Shown in pieces: positions 1 through 9,726 of a DNA stretch of 64,000 bases. This DNA is from Chloroflexi bacterium AL-N1 (GTDB taxonomy: Bacteria > Chloroflexota > Chloroflexia > Chloroflexales > Roseiflexaceae), in contig WYDT01000008.1 of NCBI GenBank assembly GCA_013122435.1, positions 124,001-188,000 on the forward strand, read 5' to 3'. Numbering within the stretch: the stretch's first letter is position 1; each line of letters opens with the position of its first letter. The translations under genes were made by a program, and so were the position numbers. Under the pieces are notes generated by a model that ran no database searches, had not been told where the DNA came from, and saw nothing but the letters and a program-made list of their open reading frames with translations.

Positions 1-1617
1 CATACTGATTGCGACTATGGTTAAAAAGAGTACCGGAGGCACGAGCCATACCTGAGCGTTCAACGTACGCCACCGCACCGATTCAAACAGTTTGCCCAGT
101 CCCCACGCTATCAGCAGATTCCCAGGGAGCGAAATATGCACCAGGAGCCATGGCATTTTTTCTCCGGCCCACGAAAACACCACCAGCGACCCAATAAACC
201 AGAAGGCCAGGAACAACGGAAACAGCGGTAACGATGGAATTGCGGCTTTAGCGGTAGCTGAGAGATCTGTAACCTCTACCCAAGACCCTGATTCTGATAG
301 CACTGTTGAACTTTCACCCTTAGCGGTAGCTGGAGTATCTCCCACCTCTTCTGCAAGATTGCTCGTTTCCTTAGCTGACTCAGGAGTTTCCAAGATCGTC
401 TCATGCTGCTCGGAAGTGCGAGATACCAACTGCTCTTCTATCTTCTGAGACGTCCATCTGATAGGCCACTTCCATAAACCCCACGTGAAGAGATAGATGA
501 TGGCTGCAATAGAACCAAACAACGCAAGTGGTTCATAGATCGGCAACAACATCAGATAGTAATACCAGGGTTGATCACCACGGGCAAATTCGTGTTGCGA
601 GCCGAGCCAGTACGCCAAGCCCTGATAGAGGCCATCAATGACGCCACGTGGATCGGTAAAGAACACGCTATACATCACGATGAACAGTGAAGCCAGGATA
701 CCAAGTGCGATAAAGAGGGTCGTCCGTTCTTCCTGCACCAACGCCCGTAGACGTGGAAGCAAGATCGGCTCGCGATCCCACACTCGCATCATCAGCAAAC
801 CGCTCCCGACCACCGCACTAATGAGGATGGCAATCCCCTGTGCATCAAGGGTATCACCAATCTGAGGGTTCCAGATCTCAACGATGGTAGCGATACCAAA
901 CAGAATGCTCATCCCAATGATGAGGAAGCGCCGCCGCACCCATTCTCCAAGCGCACGAATAATTACAAAGGAGCCAAATATATAGAACAAAATATAGTAG
1001 AGTTCATGCGTCCCCATCGCAAGGGCCGTACCAATCGCTAACAGGTAAAGATAGCACGCCCGACCTGTGTCAAGGTAGCGAAAGAACCCAATAACCATCC
1101 ACACCGTCCAGAGTACCATCAAGCCATCGTGACGAGCAAAACGGGTGAAGTAGAGGAGCGAGGGTGCCAGAGCCAGCAACACCGCCGCAATGATGGTCCC
1201 ATACCGTCCCAGATATGGTCGGAGCCACCATACCGATGCAACCATGAGAATACCCGCCACCGCCTGTGGAATACGTGCCTGGGCATCACCATCACCAAAC
1301 AGGAAGTACGAGAGAAATGTCAAAAGATAGAGTGAAGGACCGTGATAAACAGGATCGTAGCAGTACGATGAGTGAGAGCGACCACCAGCACATGTGAAGC
1401 CACCCTCACCAGTGTACAACTTCCAACTCATCCAGGCATGTATCGACTCATCGTGATGAAGCGCCATATGGCCCAATCCCCACAGATGCGTCACAATACT
1501 CACCAGAACAATCCCAACCATCAACAGTACATCAATGCTCACACGTGAAAAATCAAGCGTGCGATCAAAAAGTGTTGGCGGTCCAAATTCGCGAGACTCG
1601 CGTGGTATAACAGACAT
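1..1617 (-). CDS. Agl23-like (TIGR03663-type) membrane protein, partial at window edge
   Basis: The frame is open from an ATG at 1617 to base 1 (539 codons) with no stop, so the C-terminus lies outside the window. It is a polytopic membrane protein with HHDESIHAW near the N-terminus and SWAGEKMPWL near residue 480; both are shared with the complete protein immediately upstream. These motifs are typical of the flippase-associated Agl23/TIGR03663 family, which has the layout of GT-C glycosyltransferases, where an acidic residue after the first membrane helix is catalytic. A hydrophilic Glu/Thr/Ser-rich cytoplasmic-type insert lies around residues 395-455 and contains a short imperfect duplication (ATAK). 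The start is supported by AGGAATTAGGT just before the ATG. The gap to the upstream paralogue is only 22 bp, so the two are probably co-transcribed. Substrate unknown; a role in lipid-linked glycan assembly is inferred. Confidence 0.8.
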   Translation of the reverse strand, partial: MSVIPRESREFGPPTLFDRTLDFSRVSIDVLLMVGIVLVSIVTHLWGLGHMALHHDESIHAWMSWKLYTGEGGFTCAGGRSHSSYCYDPVYHGPSLYLLTFLSYFLFGDGDAQARIPQAVAGILMVASVWWLRPYLGRYGTIIAAVLLALAPSLLYFTRFARHDGLMVLWTVWMVIGFFRYLDTGRACYLYLLAIGTALAMGTHELYYILFYIFGSFVIIRALGEWVRRRFLIIGMSILFGIATIVEIWNPQIGDTLDAQGIAILISAVVGSGLLMMRVWDREPILLPRLRALVQEERTTLFIALGILASLFIVMYSVFFTDPRGVIDGLYQGLAYWLGSQHEFARGDQPWYYYLMLLPIYEPLALFGSIAAIIYLFTWGLWKWPIRWTSQKIEEQLVSRTSEQHETILETPESAKETSNLAEEVGDTPATAKGESSTVLSESGSWVEVTDLSATAKAAIPSLPLFPLFLAFWFIGSLVVFSWAGEKMPWLLVHISLPGNLLIAWGLGKLFESVRWRTLNAQVWLVPPVLFLTIVAISM

Positions 1618-1639
1618 ACCTAATTCCTATTTTGCTCTG

Positions 1640-4189
1640 TTATTGATTCGTTGATGCTTCACCAGTGCCTAACCCAAGATCTTCAGCCACTTCTGGCCGA
1701 ACTGCGAGAATAAAATCCGCTGATCCCAGTGGTACAGGTGGATGCCGATAGATTAAATATTGCCACAGTTGAACCAGCGCCGTATCATCAGCAGGGTTAC
1801 GTAAGAGACGCATAAGCAATGATGAATTATCGGTCACTGGTGCCAAATTCCAATCAGGTGGTAGCCGATAGGTACGATCTTCGGGAAACCACCAGCGAAG
1901 CGGGTATTGTTGAATACGAAAGCCGTCCAGACTCTGCAGATTTTGCGGGTAGGCATCAACATTTTCTTTCAACATCAAAACAGCCATCACCTCTGGACCT
2001 GGTGCTGTCGATAGCGCCGCCGATTGCTGTTGGGCATTGGTAAAATCACGCATATACCAACTCCAAATAGTTTCGTTATCATACCAGATGGGCATATCTA
2101 ACCCACCTGTGCGAAGAATCGAGGCTTCTTCAAGACCTTCAATCGCGCGTGCAACATCAGGCGAGGTTTGGGTGTAAATCATCATTTCACGTGGTACATC
2201 GCCCCAACGATAGCTCAATTGATAGGCAATACGCACGGTGTAAACGGACGTTACCAGTGTCAGCGCAAGGGCCGCAGCACCAAGGGCCTGCCGTACACCA
2301 CGCAAGAGACTGTAGCAAATCGAGAATAAGATAATGACCGACAATGTACCCGCAAGTGTAAACAGTAATGGTGGTGTGACAGCCAGATCAGGACGTTGTT
2401 CCGGGCTTGTCTGCACAGCGAGAATAAAGAAGGCAAAACCCACCACCGCAAAAATCAAGCTGGTATAGATAAGCAACAACGGCATCTGACCCACCCGCTC
2501 AAGCAACACATCGGTTTGCTCATCAGCGTTAGATGATACGTCAGAATATGAACGAACGGAAGTGATACCCCAGTGAAGTGTGCACGCTAATGCCCAAGCA
2601 CCCAGTAATGTTAACGGAAGAACGATATGGAGGGTGAGCCATGGCATTTTCTCACCAGCCCAGGAGTATAGCAACACCGTCATAATCGACCACCAGGCAA
2701 GGAACGCTGGCATAGCAAATGTCCAGTCTACATGCATCACAGGGCGACCAGAAGATGACACAAACCCACTGCCCTGTAGCGTACTATGTTCAGGATCAGC
2801 GGTGCGTGTACGCCACCACTGCATCAAGCGGTTGCCTGTCCTAAAACCGACCATGATGATGCCGATACTACTCCAGAAAAGAACCAATGGCTCGTATAAG
2901 GTCAGGAGCACCATATAGTAATAGTCTGGTTGGCTACCACGCTGAACGCCATGCTGCCCTAGCCAATACAAAAGTGATCCACTTACACCACTGACAACCC
3001 CGACCATATTGGAGAAAAAGGCCGTAAAAAACAGGGCATAGAGGACAAAGAAGAAGGCTAAGGCGATCCATACACGCCGCCCTATCGACAGACTTGCAAA
3101 GGCTTCCAGAATACCATCGTTATGTACAATCGCCTTTTCCCAGGCAGTCAGGCCATCTGTATCGCGACGCCGCCAGATGCAGAAATAAAGAGCCGCAAGA
3201 CCAAGCGTAGTTACACCGAGTGCCAAAAACATGGCAGGATGATTAGCAAACTGACCTAACTTTGCAAAGTAGACCCCAAAATTATCATCTGGCTGATTAC
3301 GAACACACAGCGCATAATTATTATCAGCAGTCGCTAGTGGTCCAAACCCAAACACCGGGCCGGGTTCATAATCCATCGGATTTGCTGGAGGAAAAGCATT
3401 ACCAGCGGTAGGGCACACATAGGTGCCAGCTACACGTTGAACACTATCACTAGAGCCGATCGGCTCTCCTGGCAACACGAATACGCTTGCAACAATAGTG
3501 ATGCCTATAAGCGCTGCAATGGCAATGCCCGGTCGCCAAACACGCCACAAAAAGATTATTCCTACAAATGAACCCAGAATGGCCACATACAGAAAGAATG
3601 TTTCCATTGTAGTGAGCATCAGGCCAAGGGAAGCGGCAGTGATATACAACCAGTAGGCACGATGTGTGCTAGCATAACGAACAATACCAATAAAGGCCAC
3701 CAATTCAAAAACAACCGCATAGGGGTCATGGCGAATAAAGCGACCAACATAGAGAAAAACCGGCGAAATGAGGATGGCCACAGAGGCTAAAATCGCTGCC
3801 CCACGGCCAAGTTCCCGCCGAATCAAATATGGCAGCACAACTAAAGCGCTACCAAATAACGCAGCACCCAAACGAGCCGTGTAATCGTTATCACCGAAGA
3901 GAAAATAAATAAACGCGCCTATGTGGTACAAGAACGGTCCGTGCAATAACGGATCGTGCACATATCCCTGACCAGCAAAAAGTCTCCACGAGAAGAAGGC
4001 GTGGTGCGTTTCGTCGTGATGCAAGGCACGATCACCTAAACCCCACAGACGGGTGAGGAGCGCACAGGCAAAAATCGCAATGTAGATGCCCTGCTCAACC
4101 GTGAGGAATTGACGACGGACTGGCACAGCTAGCGGTGTGCTATGGTCTTGCGCTTGCGTAGTAGGTGATGGAAGTTCAGCAACAGACAT
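1640..4189 (-). CDS. Agl23-like (TIGR03663-type) polytopic membrane protein
   Basis: 849-residue integral membrane protein with roughly a dozen hydrophobic segments. The motif HHDETHHAF after the first membrane helix and SWAGEKMPWL near residue 500 identify the Agl23/TIGR03663 family, a GT-C-like group described as associated with flippase activity. A soluble C-terminal part (about residues 650-849) contains LRWWFPED and probably lies outside the membrane. It is the first gene of a two-gene unit with the truncated paralogue downstream (22-bp gap). A possible promoter lies about 120 bp upstream. Function in glycoprotein or cell-surface glycan assembly is inferred from family and fold only; the sequence gives no substrate. 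The long form (849 residues) is in the expected size range. Confidence 0.85.
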   Translation of the reverse strand: MSVAELPSPTTQAQDHSTPLAVPVRRQFLTVEQGIYIAIFACALLTRLWGLGDRALHHDETHHAFFSWRLFAGQGYVHDPLLHGPFLYHIGAFIYFLFGDNDYTARLGAALFGSALVVLPYLIRRELGRGAAILASVAILISPVFLYVGRFIRHDPYAVVFELVAFIGIVRYASTHRAYWLYITAASLGLMLTTMETFFLYVAILGSFVGIIFLWRVWRPGIAIAALIGITIVASVFVLPGEPIGSSDSVQRVAGTYVCPTAGNAFPPANPMDYEPGPVFGFGPLATADNNYALCVRNQPDDNFGVYFAKLGQFANHPAMFLALGVTTLGLAALYFCIWRRRDTDGLTAWEKAIVHNDGILEAFASLSIGRRVWIALAFFFVLYALFFTAFFSNMVGVVSGVSGSLLYWLGQHGVQRGSQPDYYYMVLLTLYEPLVLFWSSIGIIMVGFRTGNRLMQWWRTRTADPEHSTLQGSGFVSSSGRPVMHVDWTFAMPAFLAWWSIMTVLLYSWAGEKMPWLTLHIVLPLTLLGAWALACTLHWGITSVRSYSDVSSNADEQTDVLLERVGQMPLLLIYTSLIFAVVGFAFFILAVQTSPEQRPDLAVTPPLLFTLAGTLSVIILFSICYSLLRGVRQALGAAALALTLVTSVYTVRIAYQLSYRWGDVPREMMIYTQTSPDVARAIEGLEEASILRTGGLDMPIWYDNETIWSWYMRDFTNAQQQSAALSTAPGPEVMAVLMLKENVDAYPQNLQSLDGFRIQQYPLRWWFPEDRTYRLPPDWNLAPVTDNSSLLMRLLRNPADDTALVQLWQYLIYRHPPVPLGSADFILAVRPEVAEDLGLGTGEASTNQ

Positions 4190-4309
4190 CGTTATTAATT
4201 ACATCAATCAGTCTTTGGGTATTGATTACAAATCACAACCATACCAATATCCAAAGATACATATTAATAGAAAACAGACCGCGTCTTCTACTAGCGCGAT
4301 CTTGCCAGC

Positions 4310-4339
4310 ATTGTACACTGATTCGTAAAAATGGTGCAA
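4310..4339 (-). promoter_or_regulatory. Candidate promoter of the Agl23-like pair
   Basis: Read on the minus strand: TTGCAC, an 18-bp spacer and TACAAT, with GTG directly before the -10. It would give a 5' leader of about 110 nt ahead of the ATG at 4189. Only a sequence match; the -35 is weak. Confidence 0.45.
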
Positions 4340-4387
4340 CTGCATTGTATTAAGGATTGATGAAAAGACCTGTATTTGTTCACAATA

Positions 4388-5098
4388 CTATCGACCAGCC
4401 AGATAACGCAACTGTACGATGTCGGTTAAATAGATGCTTTCTTCGTCAACGTGGATCAATCCTGCTTCACGGAATTCTGTCACAACCTTGGTGACGGTCT
4501 CACGATATGAGCCAATCATCTCTGCCAGTTGCTGATGCGTATAACGAATGACCGCTGGCGGTTTCTGCGGTGTGACTTGCTGTGGCTGACAGTCCGCCAG
4601 ACTCAAAAAAACTGTTGCGAGACGCTGTGGTACGCTTTTGAAGGCGATGTCGGCCAGTTTCTGTTCAAGTGTGCGTAGCCGTTGTCCCATAATATCCATC
4701 AAACGCAATGCGATTGCGCTATCGTTCCAGAGCAGTTCACGCAAACTCAAACGACTTATCGTTCCAACCACACATTCGGACATGGCCTCGGCAAAACAAT
4801 CGTGTTGCCAACTTTCGGCCAGCGCAGTCTCACCAAAAATCGCCTGTGGTTCAAGCACAAAAAGGGTAAGCGCACGACCTTCGGGAGACAATTTGTAGAG
4901 TCGCACACGTCCCTGTCGGATAATCAACAGTTGATCACTTTGCTCCCCAGGAGAATAGAATACATGGCCAGCGGAATAGGAAGCATAGTTGGTATGTCGT
5001 TCGATGTGCATACGTTGATCAGGGGTAAGGTTTTGGAGAAAGTCATCGGATGTACAATCTACTCGATATTTATCATATTCATCATCTTGACGGGCCAT
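4388..5098 (-). CDS. Crp/Fnr-family transcriptional regulator
   Basis: 236-residue protein with an N-terminal cyclic-nucleotide-binding-like beta barrel (VFYSPGEQSDQLLIIRQG, IFGETAL) and a C-terminal winged helix whose recognition region reads QLAEMIGSYRETVTKVV, typical of the Crp/Fnr superfamily. The ATG at 5098 is chosen because GTGAGG precedes it. A longer GTG start at 5143, also with a purine-rich sequence upstream, would add 15 residues including two cysteines (CSRHC). The Cys spacing does not match the FNR iron-sulfur pattern, so I do not call an oxygen sensor. It is flanked by same-strand genes but separated from both by non-coding DNA, so it is probably monocistronic. Ligand and targets unknown. 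Confidence 0.9.
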   Translation of the reverse strand: MARQDDEYDKYRVDCTSDDFLQNLTPDQRMHIERHTNYASYSAGHVFYSPGEQSDQLLIIRQGRVRLYKLSPEGRALTLFVLEPQAIFGETALAESWQHDCFAEAMSECVVGTISRLSLRELLWNDSAIALRLMDIMGQRLRTLEQKLADIAFKSVPQRLATVFLSLADCQPQQVTPQKPPAVIRYTHQQLAEMIGSYRETVTKVVTEFREAGLIHVDEESIYLTDIVQLRYLAGR

Positions 5099-5182
5099 AA
5101 GAGCCTCACAATGCCTTGAACAGTGTCCTGGCAGACCCTGCACAAGAACTTATCCTTTACCTCACATTACGTATTTGTCTCA

Positions 5183-5854
5183 TTATATGTCTACAGAAAA
5201 ACCCTCACCGTCCAAACCTACCAGATGTCGATAATCGTTATGTGTGACCATATGCCATTCCCAACGATCGTTGAATGACTGAGCATAACGCCAGTGGGTA
5301 ATGGCCGTGTTACGTGCATAGAACGATGCATATGTGCGTGTCTGGGGGCCCAGACCAAGAAAATGGAAGAAGGAGACTTCAATCACGCCACCGTGTGCAA
5401 CTACAACAATATTCTTTCCCTGGTGACGGAGAATGAGGCGCTCTAATGCTGCAGACACACGCATTTGAAACGCCCCCCAACTCTCACCACCTGGGGCAAT
5501 CGGTGTGTAAATCTCGTCGAGGAAACGGCCAAACGTATCACCATGGCGCTCACGAGCCTCGTCTACGGTTAATCCATCAGCCTCTCCGGGACGTATTTCC
5601 TGAAGATCTGCATCCCACTCAATAGGTAACATTAATGCTTCAGACACCAATTCTGCAGTCATCCGTGCACGTGGAAACGTGCTCGCATAGAGCACATCCG
5701 CCGTAATTTCACCTGTCGTCAGACGCTGGGCAAGGGCACGTGCCTGAGCAAAGCCACGTTCGGTCAAGCCGCGATCGCCTTCCATACCACCAAGGACACG
5801 TTCAACGTTAGGATACGCCAGACCATGTCTAATAATATATAGATTTGTTGTCAT
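5183..5854 (-). CDS. Histidine phosphatase family protein
   Basis: 223 residues. The phospho-accepting signature LYIIRHGLAYPN is at the N-terminus and the second histidine motif VVAHGGVIEV near residue 150, as in the phosphoglycerate-mutase-like/broad-specificity phosphatase branch. STFPRARMTAELV matches the usual downstream Arg/Thr segment. The ATG overlaps the TGA of the DUF3054 gene by 4 bp (ATGA), so the two are translationally coupled. The substrate cannot be read from sequence. Cytosolic, no signal peptide. Confidence 0.88.
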   Translation of the reverse strand: MTTNLYIIRHGLAYPNVERVLGGMEGDRGLTERGFAQARALAQRLTTGEITADVLYASTFPRARMTAELVSEALMLPIEWDADLQEIRPGEADGLTVDEARERHGDTFGRFLDEIYTPIAPGGESWGAFQMRVSAALERLILRHQGKNIVVVAHGGVIEVSFFHFLGLGPQTRTYASFYARNTAITHWRYAQSFNDRWEWHMVTHNDYRHLVGLDGEGFSVDI

Positions 5855-6306
5855 GTTGTTTCCGGTGTTGTTGTATGATGACGATTTACAAACCAGGCAA
5901 AACTACCGCGCCATGCACTGAGAATCAAGAGAATCGTTGTAAAGGTAATCAGTGCAAATGTGAGTGGCGGAACACCACTTTGATTGATTAGAGCACGAAC
6001 CACCAGACCAATCAAACACCCACCCACCCACGTGAGGGCCGTACGGGTGAGCATCGAACGTAGTCGGGACGTAATTGCAGGCTTGAACACACCGGTGAAA
6101 GGTGCCACGATAAACCAGCCAAGCGCAAAAGGTGCGGCTGTGATAGCAAGATCGGGTATGTTCACTAGACTGGTAATCCCTCGATGGCTGGCGAGTCCAA
6201 TCATCGCAAATACAAAAAACGAGGCTATATCACCGCTAACAAGCGCAACTGTATGTTGCAACCCTGCTGAATTGGGTGTGCTTCGAGGATGATCCGTTAG
6301 TGCCAT
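5851..6306 (-). CDS. DUF3054 family membrane protein
   Basis: 151-residue protein with four predicted membrane segments. The first helix begins VALVSGDIASFFVFAMIGL and is followed by SHRG, the pattern of the DUF3054 family, which is of unknown function and common in Actinobacteria, haloarchaea and Chloroflexota. Start supported by GAAGGGAAG upstream. Its stop overlaps the start of the histidine phosphatase gene, so the pair forms an operon driven by an extended -10 promoter just upstream. No catalytic residues are evident. Confidence 0.8.
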   Translation of the reverse strand: MALTDHPRSTPNSAGLQHTVALVSGDIASFFVFAMIGLASHRGITSLVNIPDLAITAAPFALGWFIVAPFTGVFKPAITSRLRSMLTRTALTWVGGCLIGLVVRALINQSGVPPLTFALITFTTILLILSAWRGSFAWFVNRHHTTTPETT

Positions 6307-6342
6307 AAAGTACTTCCCTTCATGAGCAAATTGTCACAAAGG

Positions 6343-6351
6343 AGTATACCA
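6343..6351 (-). promoter_or_regulatory. Extended -10 promoter of DUF3054/phosphatase operon
   Basis: Minus-strand TGG-TATACT about 37 bp upstream of the ATG at 6306. No good -35 is visible, as expected for an extended -10 element. The same TGGTATACT form recurs elsewhere in the window. Confidence 0.5.
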
Positions 6352-6395
6352 TATCTTGTTATGCTAAGGCTGATGTGAACTTAGCCTGTTCTATC

Positions 6396-7415
6396 CTACG
6401 CACTCCGCAACGTGATAATGGTCGCCTCAGGTGGACATAACAAGCGCAATGGTGTACCACCCAACCCACGCGATACGTAGAGGTTCATTTCATTCACGTG
6501 ATAATGCCCGATGACATACTGCACACCAAAGCGTGGCCGCGTGAAAGGGCCCAGTACAGGCAGTCGCAAATGGCCACCATGGGTATGGCCCGAAAGCTGA
6601 ACATGTACACCCTGTCGTGCTGCCTCATCGGCCATGTCAGGTGCATGGGAGAGCAATAGCTTGAAGGCCCCCTGAGGAACCTGTCGCAGCATACCTTGAA
6701 GATCCGGTTGGCCATTCCAGATATCGTCGATGCCCAGGAGCCACAGATCTGCCCCGTTCCATCGCAGACAGCGATTCTCATTGAGCAGTAGCGGAATATC
6801 CAGTAAGGTCAATGCGGCCCGCACATCGGCGAGACCTTCCCAATAGTCGTGGTTGCCGGGGACAGCATAGATGCCAAGTGGAGCATCGAGCCGACACAAC
6901 AAGCGTGTAACCTCAGGAATAGCAGCCTTTTTATGTACCAGATCACCTGTGATAACAATGACATCAGGTTTTTCCCGCTGCATTTGTTCGACAACCCAAT
7001 TAACATTCCGTTCAGTTTGGGCCAGGCCAAGATGCATATCGGTGATCTGACCAATACGCAAACCATCAAGCTGCGGCGGAAGCGCTGACGAATGCAGGTC
7101 GATATGCTCCAAGATCGGCATGGCTGGCTCAACCTTGATCATATGAGCGAGGCCTAACAACCCCAAACCACCTAGACCTACTGCTGCAGGCCACCCATAG
7201 CGCGCAACGCTAGCCAGCCCCACTGCCGCCGATGCAGCACCCAGACCAAACCACGAATGTGCATAGATCACACGCGGCGGGTCCATCGGAGGGTGTCCAG
7301 GAGAATCGGTTGGCAATTTCCTCGCTGGGGGGCGTGTAACAGGATAATTTGTACGCTGCGATTCGTTTATTGTATAGGTATCAGTTTTTACCGTTAATGG
7401 TTCCAAACTTGCCAT
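6396..7415 (-). CDS. Metallophosphoesterase (YkuE/calcineurin-like)
   Basis: 339 residues from the ATG at 7415, chosen because GGAG lies 5 nt upstream; a TTG further upstream would extend it but has no support. The N-terminus has a short proline-rich stretch and one or two hydrophobic helices (about residues 50-90), followed by the calcineurin-like domain with all metal motifs: ITDMHLG, GDLVH, GNHDYW, LSHAPD and GHTHGG. This order matches the YkuE-type branch, some of which act on UDP-sugar-linked lipids at the membrane. Two metal ions are expected. Monocistronic, divergent from the LCP gene. The substrate is unproven. Confidence 0.88.
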   Translation of the reverse strand: MASLEPLTVKTDTYTINESQRTNYPVTRPPARKLPTDSPGHPPMDPPRVIYAHSWFGLGAASAAVGLASVARYGWPAAVGLGGLGLLGLAHMIKVEPAMPILEHIDLHSSALPPQLDGLRIGQITDMHLGLAQTERNVNWVVEQMQREKPDVIVITGDLVHKKAAIPEVTRLLCRLDAPLGIYAVPGNHDYWEGLADVRAALTLLDIPLLLNENRCLRWNGADLWLLGIDDIWNGQPDLQGMLRQVPQGAFKLLLSHAPDMADEAARQGVHVQLSGHTHGGHLRLPVLGPFTRPRFGVQYVIGHYHVNEMNLYVSRGLGGTPLRLLCPPEATIITLRSA

Positions 7416-7583
7416 GTCATCTCCATATATTAAGGACATTACTGTATTGATCAATTCTCTGTTTCTCACATTCAGTATTACGCGAGATAATGACAAACAG
7501 ATGAATGTGTTATAGATATTGTGAGTAATAATACTTTTGACTGTACATCAATTAATTCTGCTTCGTTCCTATCAGCGAGGCCG

Positions 7584-7592
7584 TGCTATACT
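7584..7592 (+). promoter_or_regulatory. Extended -10 promoter of LCP gene
   Basis: TGC-TATACT on the plus strand, about 70 bp before the LCP start codon. No convincing -35 is seen. Confidence 0.5.
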
Positions 7593-7661
7593 GACACTGG
7601 CACATAACTCATCTGGTAACCCTGTTATTACGCTTATTTGTCTAACCTGTGAGGCCATGTG

Positions 7662-9089
7662 ATGAATAATGATAAACAAACTGATCCCAAACAGCGTGCA
7701 TATACTGGCGAAACCATCGCCATGCGACAGGAGCGCCGTCCAACTCCGCCACCATCAACATCCCTGCCACAACGCCCATCACATACGCGGCGTCGTATCT
7801 GGCCGAAAATACGGCTGGCGCTCATCGTGATGCTCGTATTCTTTCTACTTGGTGTCATTTTTGCCTATATACAAGTATTAGGTATTGCATCACACGTGGG
7901 TGTGCAGGATGTGCGACCCAATGCACCAATATCATCGCCACTTCTAGGCAGCGCCAATGTGTTAGTTATTGGTGTTGATGAGCGGCCTGATCATCCAGAA
8001 GAAGGTGTCCGCAGTGACACAATGATTATTGCTCATTTGGACTCAGGTGGTCGTTGGACCAGTCTGCTATCGATTCCACGTGACACGCTTGTTGAGGTAC
8101 CAGATATTGGTTTTACAAAGCTCAATGTTGCGTATGGGCACGGCTATACCAATGCTGAAACGCTCTATGGCATCGACACCACACCACATCAAGGTGGTAT
8201 GGCGCTTACTGCACAGACCATCGAGCAGTTTCTCGGCTGGCCCACACGTGGTCAACGTATCGATTATGTAATGCAGGTCAACTTTGACGGGTTTGCCCAA
8301 ATTATTGATGCACTTGGTGGTGTGACTATCGATGTGCCAGAACGCATCATCGACGATGCATATCCTAACCCAGATTTTAGCACAAGACGGGTCGAGTTCC
8401 AACCTGGCCCGCAAATTATGGATGGCGAAACAGCTCTCGTCTACGCACGCACCCGTCACGGCGACAGTGATTTTGCACGCAACGCCCGCCAACAACAGGT
8501 TATCCGCGCTATTGTTACCGAATTTCAGCAGCGTGGTCCTGTGGGGCAGGTGATGACGCTGCCCAATCTACGTGAAGGGCTAGACGATGCCGTTGCAACA
8601 ACCATGCCACTTGGCCGGATCGACGTACTGTTGGCACTCGCATGGGTGGGTAGTGGGCTGAATCCCGACGACATCGGGCAGGTCCGTTTCACACCAGAAC
8701 TTGACCCACAGGTCGTGGAAGATGGCAACTTCAGCCTCATCTGGAGCGAAGATGGCAAACGGGCTGCAACGGATGCAATGCTGACGCCACCAGGCGAGGC
8801 AAGCGAGCGTGCAACAGTCCAGGTGCTTAATGGTACTGGGGTTAATGGCCTTGCCGGACAAATCTCTGGCGATCTCGAAAGTGATGGCTTCACCATCATT
8901 CCAGCAACAGATGCGCCTACCACAGATGTGCAACAAACGCTTGTCTATGATGTAAATGGGAATAAACCACGAACGAGTCGGCGTCTGGCAGACACATTGA
9001 ATGCCGATGTCCGACAGGGCCCACCAGAGGGAGTAGCGAGTACCGCAGACATTGTGGTGATACTTGGTTTCGATGTCGCTGATGGATAG
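7662..9089 (+). CDS. LytR-CpsA-Psr (LCP) family cell-wall glycopolymer ligase
   Basis: About 475 residues: a cytoplasmic basic, proline-rich N-terminus, one membrane helix near residues 45-70, the LCP catalytic domain, and a C-terminal LytR_C domain (VQVLNGTGVNGLAGQI). Diagnostic features are GVDERPD, SIPRDTLVEVP, FTKLNVAYGHG and the Arg-rich pyrophosphate-binding stretch YARTRHGDSDFARNARQQQ. The family transfers undecaprenyl-phosphate-linked glycopolymers to peptidoglycan or protein outside the membrane. GAGG at 7651-7654 fits the ATG at 7662 (7 nt); a GTG at 7659 is the alternative. Monocistronic; it converges on the lipoprotein gene. Confidence 0.92.
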   Translation: MNNDKQTDPKQRAYTGETIAMRQERRPTPPPSTSLPQRPSHTRRRIWPKIRLALIVMLVFFLLGVIFAYIQVLGIASHVGVQDVRPNAPISSPLLGSANVLVIGVDERPDHPEEGVRSDTMIIAHLDSGGRWTSLLSIPRDTLVEVPDIGFTKLNVAYGHGYTNAETLYGIDTTPHQGGMALTAQTIEQFLGWPTRGQRIDYVMQVNFDGFAQIIDALGGVTIDVPERIIDDAYPNPDFSTRRVEFQPGPQIMDGETALVYARTRHGDSDFARNARQQQVIRAIVTEFQQRGPVGQVMTLPNLREGLDDAVATTMPLGRIDVLLALAWVGSGLNPDDIGQVRFTPELDPQVVEDGNFSLIWSEDGKRAATDAMLTPPGEASERATVQVLNGTGVNGLAGQISGDLESDGFTIIPATDAPTTDVQQTLVYDVNGNKPRTSRRLADTLNADVRQGPPEGVASTADIVVILGFDVADG

Positions 9090-9168
9090 TATTCCGCAGT
9101 GAGTGGTGACGAAACGACCAAGTGAAGCGTGAACGGATCGACATATTCACCTGGTCATCTGAAAAAGT

Positions 9169-9702
9169 CTACGGTGATGGCTGCATAACTGCTTCTTCGA
9201 CCACAGTATACAGATCTTCGTCTAGATGCGCTTTGCCACTTTCTAACAACCAACGTCCAAACTGACCATCCGTATCGGTATAATACTTCACCTCATCGCC
9301 ATGGTCCACTTCGACAGTCGTGTCGTAGACAGACACCATTTGTGAAGCATTGGCTGCAGGGTTTGCGAGCGTCACGACAAATTGGCGGCACCCAAGCTGC
9401 TCAGATGGCGCACTACCCTCTTCAACTTCTTCAAGCCCATCAAGCATGGTCATAAGCGTTGCTGCTTCGGCTTCGGAGAGGCCCCACGACGGATTGGTAC
9501 GACCAGAAAAGATATCGACAACAACCCGTGATTCCTCAACAGAAATAGGTTCCATGCCGGATGAATCACCATCCAGTGCTTCCTCAGAACTTTCAGACCG
9601 ACCAGAAGGCGGGGGCGAACAAGCAACTACGCCCAGCCCGATAACCAGAACAACTGGTACGTACAGACTTTTCTTAAGCAGTTCTCTACCAGACATGAGC
9701 AT
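9169..9702 (-). CDS. Hypothetical lipoprotein
   Basis: 177 residues. The N-terminus is a classical lipoprotein signal ending in GVVAC (Cys about residue 28), followed by a Ser/Glu-rich linker and a compact acidic domain with no family I recognise. The segments VDIFSGRTNPSWGLSE and VYDTTVEVDHGDEVKYYTD suggest a beta-rich exported domain. AGGAG precedes the ATG by 6 nt. It lies 24 bp downstream of the CHAT gene on the same strand, so it could be co-transcribed with it. If so, a surface lipoprotein follows an intracellular protease-like gene, which may be coincidence. Confidence 0.75.
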   Translation of the reverse strand: MLMSGRELLKKSLYVPVVLVIGLGVVACSPPPSGRSESSEEALDGDSSGMEPISVEESRVVVDIFSGRTNPSWGLSEAEAATLMTMLDGLEEVEEGSAPSEQLGCRQFVVTLANPAANASQMVSVYDTTVEVDHGDEVKYYTDTDGQFGRWLLESGKAHLDEDLYTVVEEAVMQPSP

Positions 9703-9726
9703 AACAGACTCCTTTGTCTTATAGTC

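Noticed and set aside
5099..5143. Longer Crp/Fnr N-terminus with Cys8 and Cys12 as an FNR-like iron-sulfur cluster
   Set aside because: The start is probably the ATG at 5098, and even the longer form does not have the FNR cysteine spacing.
9115..9157. Imperfect inverted repeat between the LCP and lipoprotein genes
   Set aside because: Short interrupted arms and no T tract; below the level needed for a terminator call.
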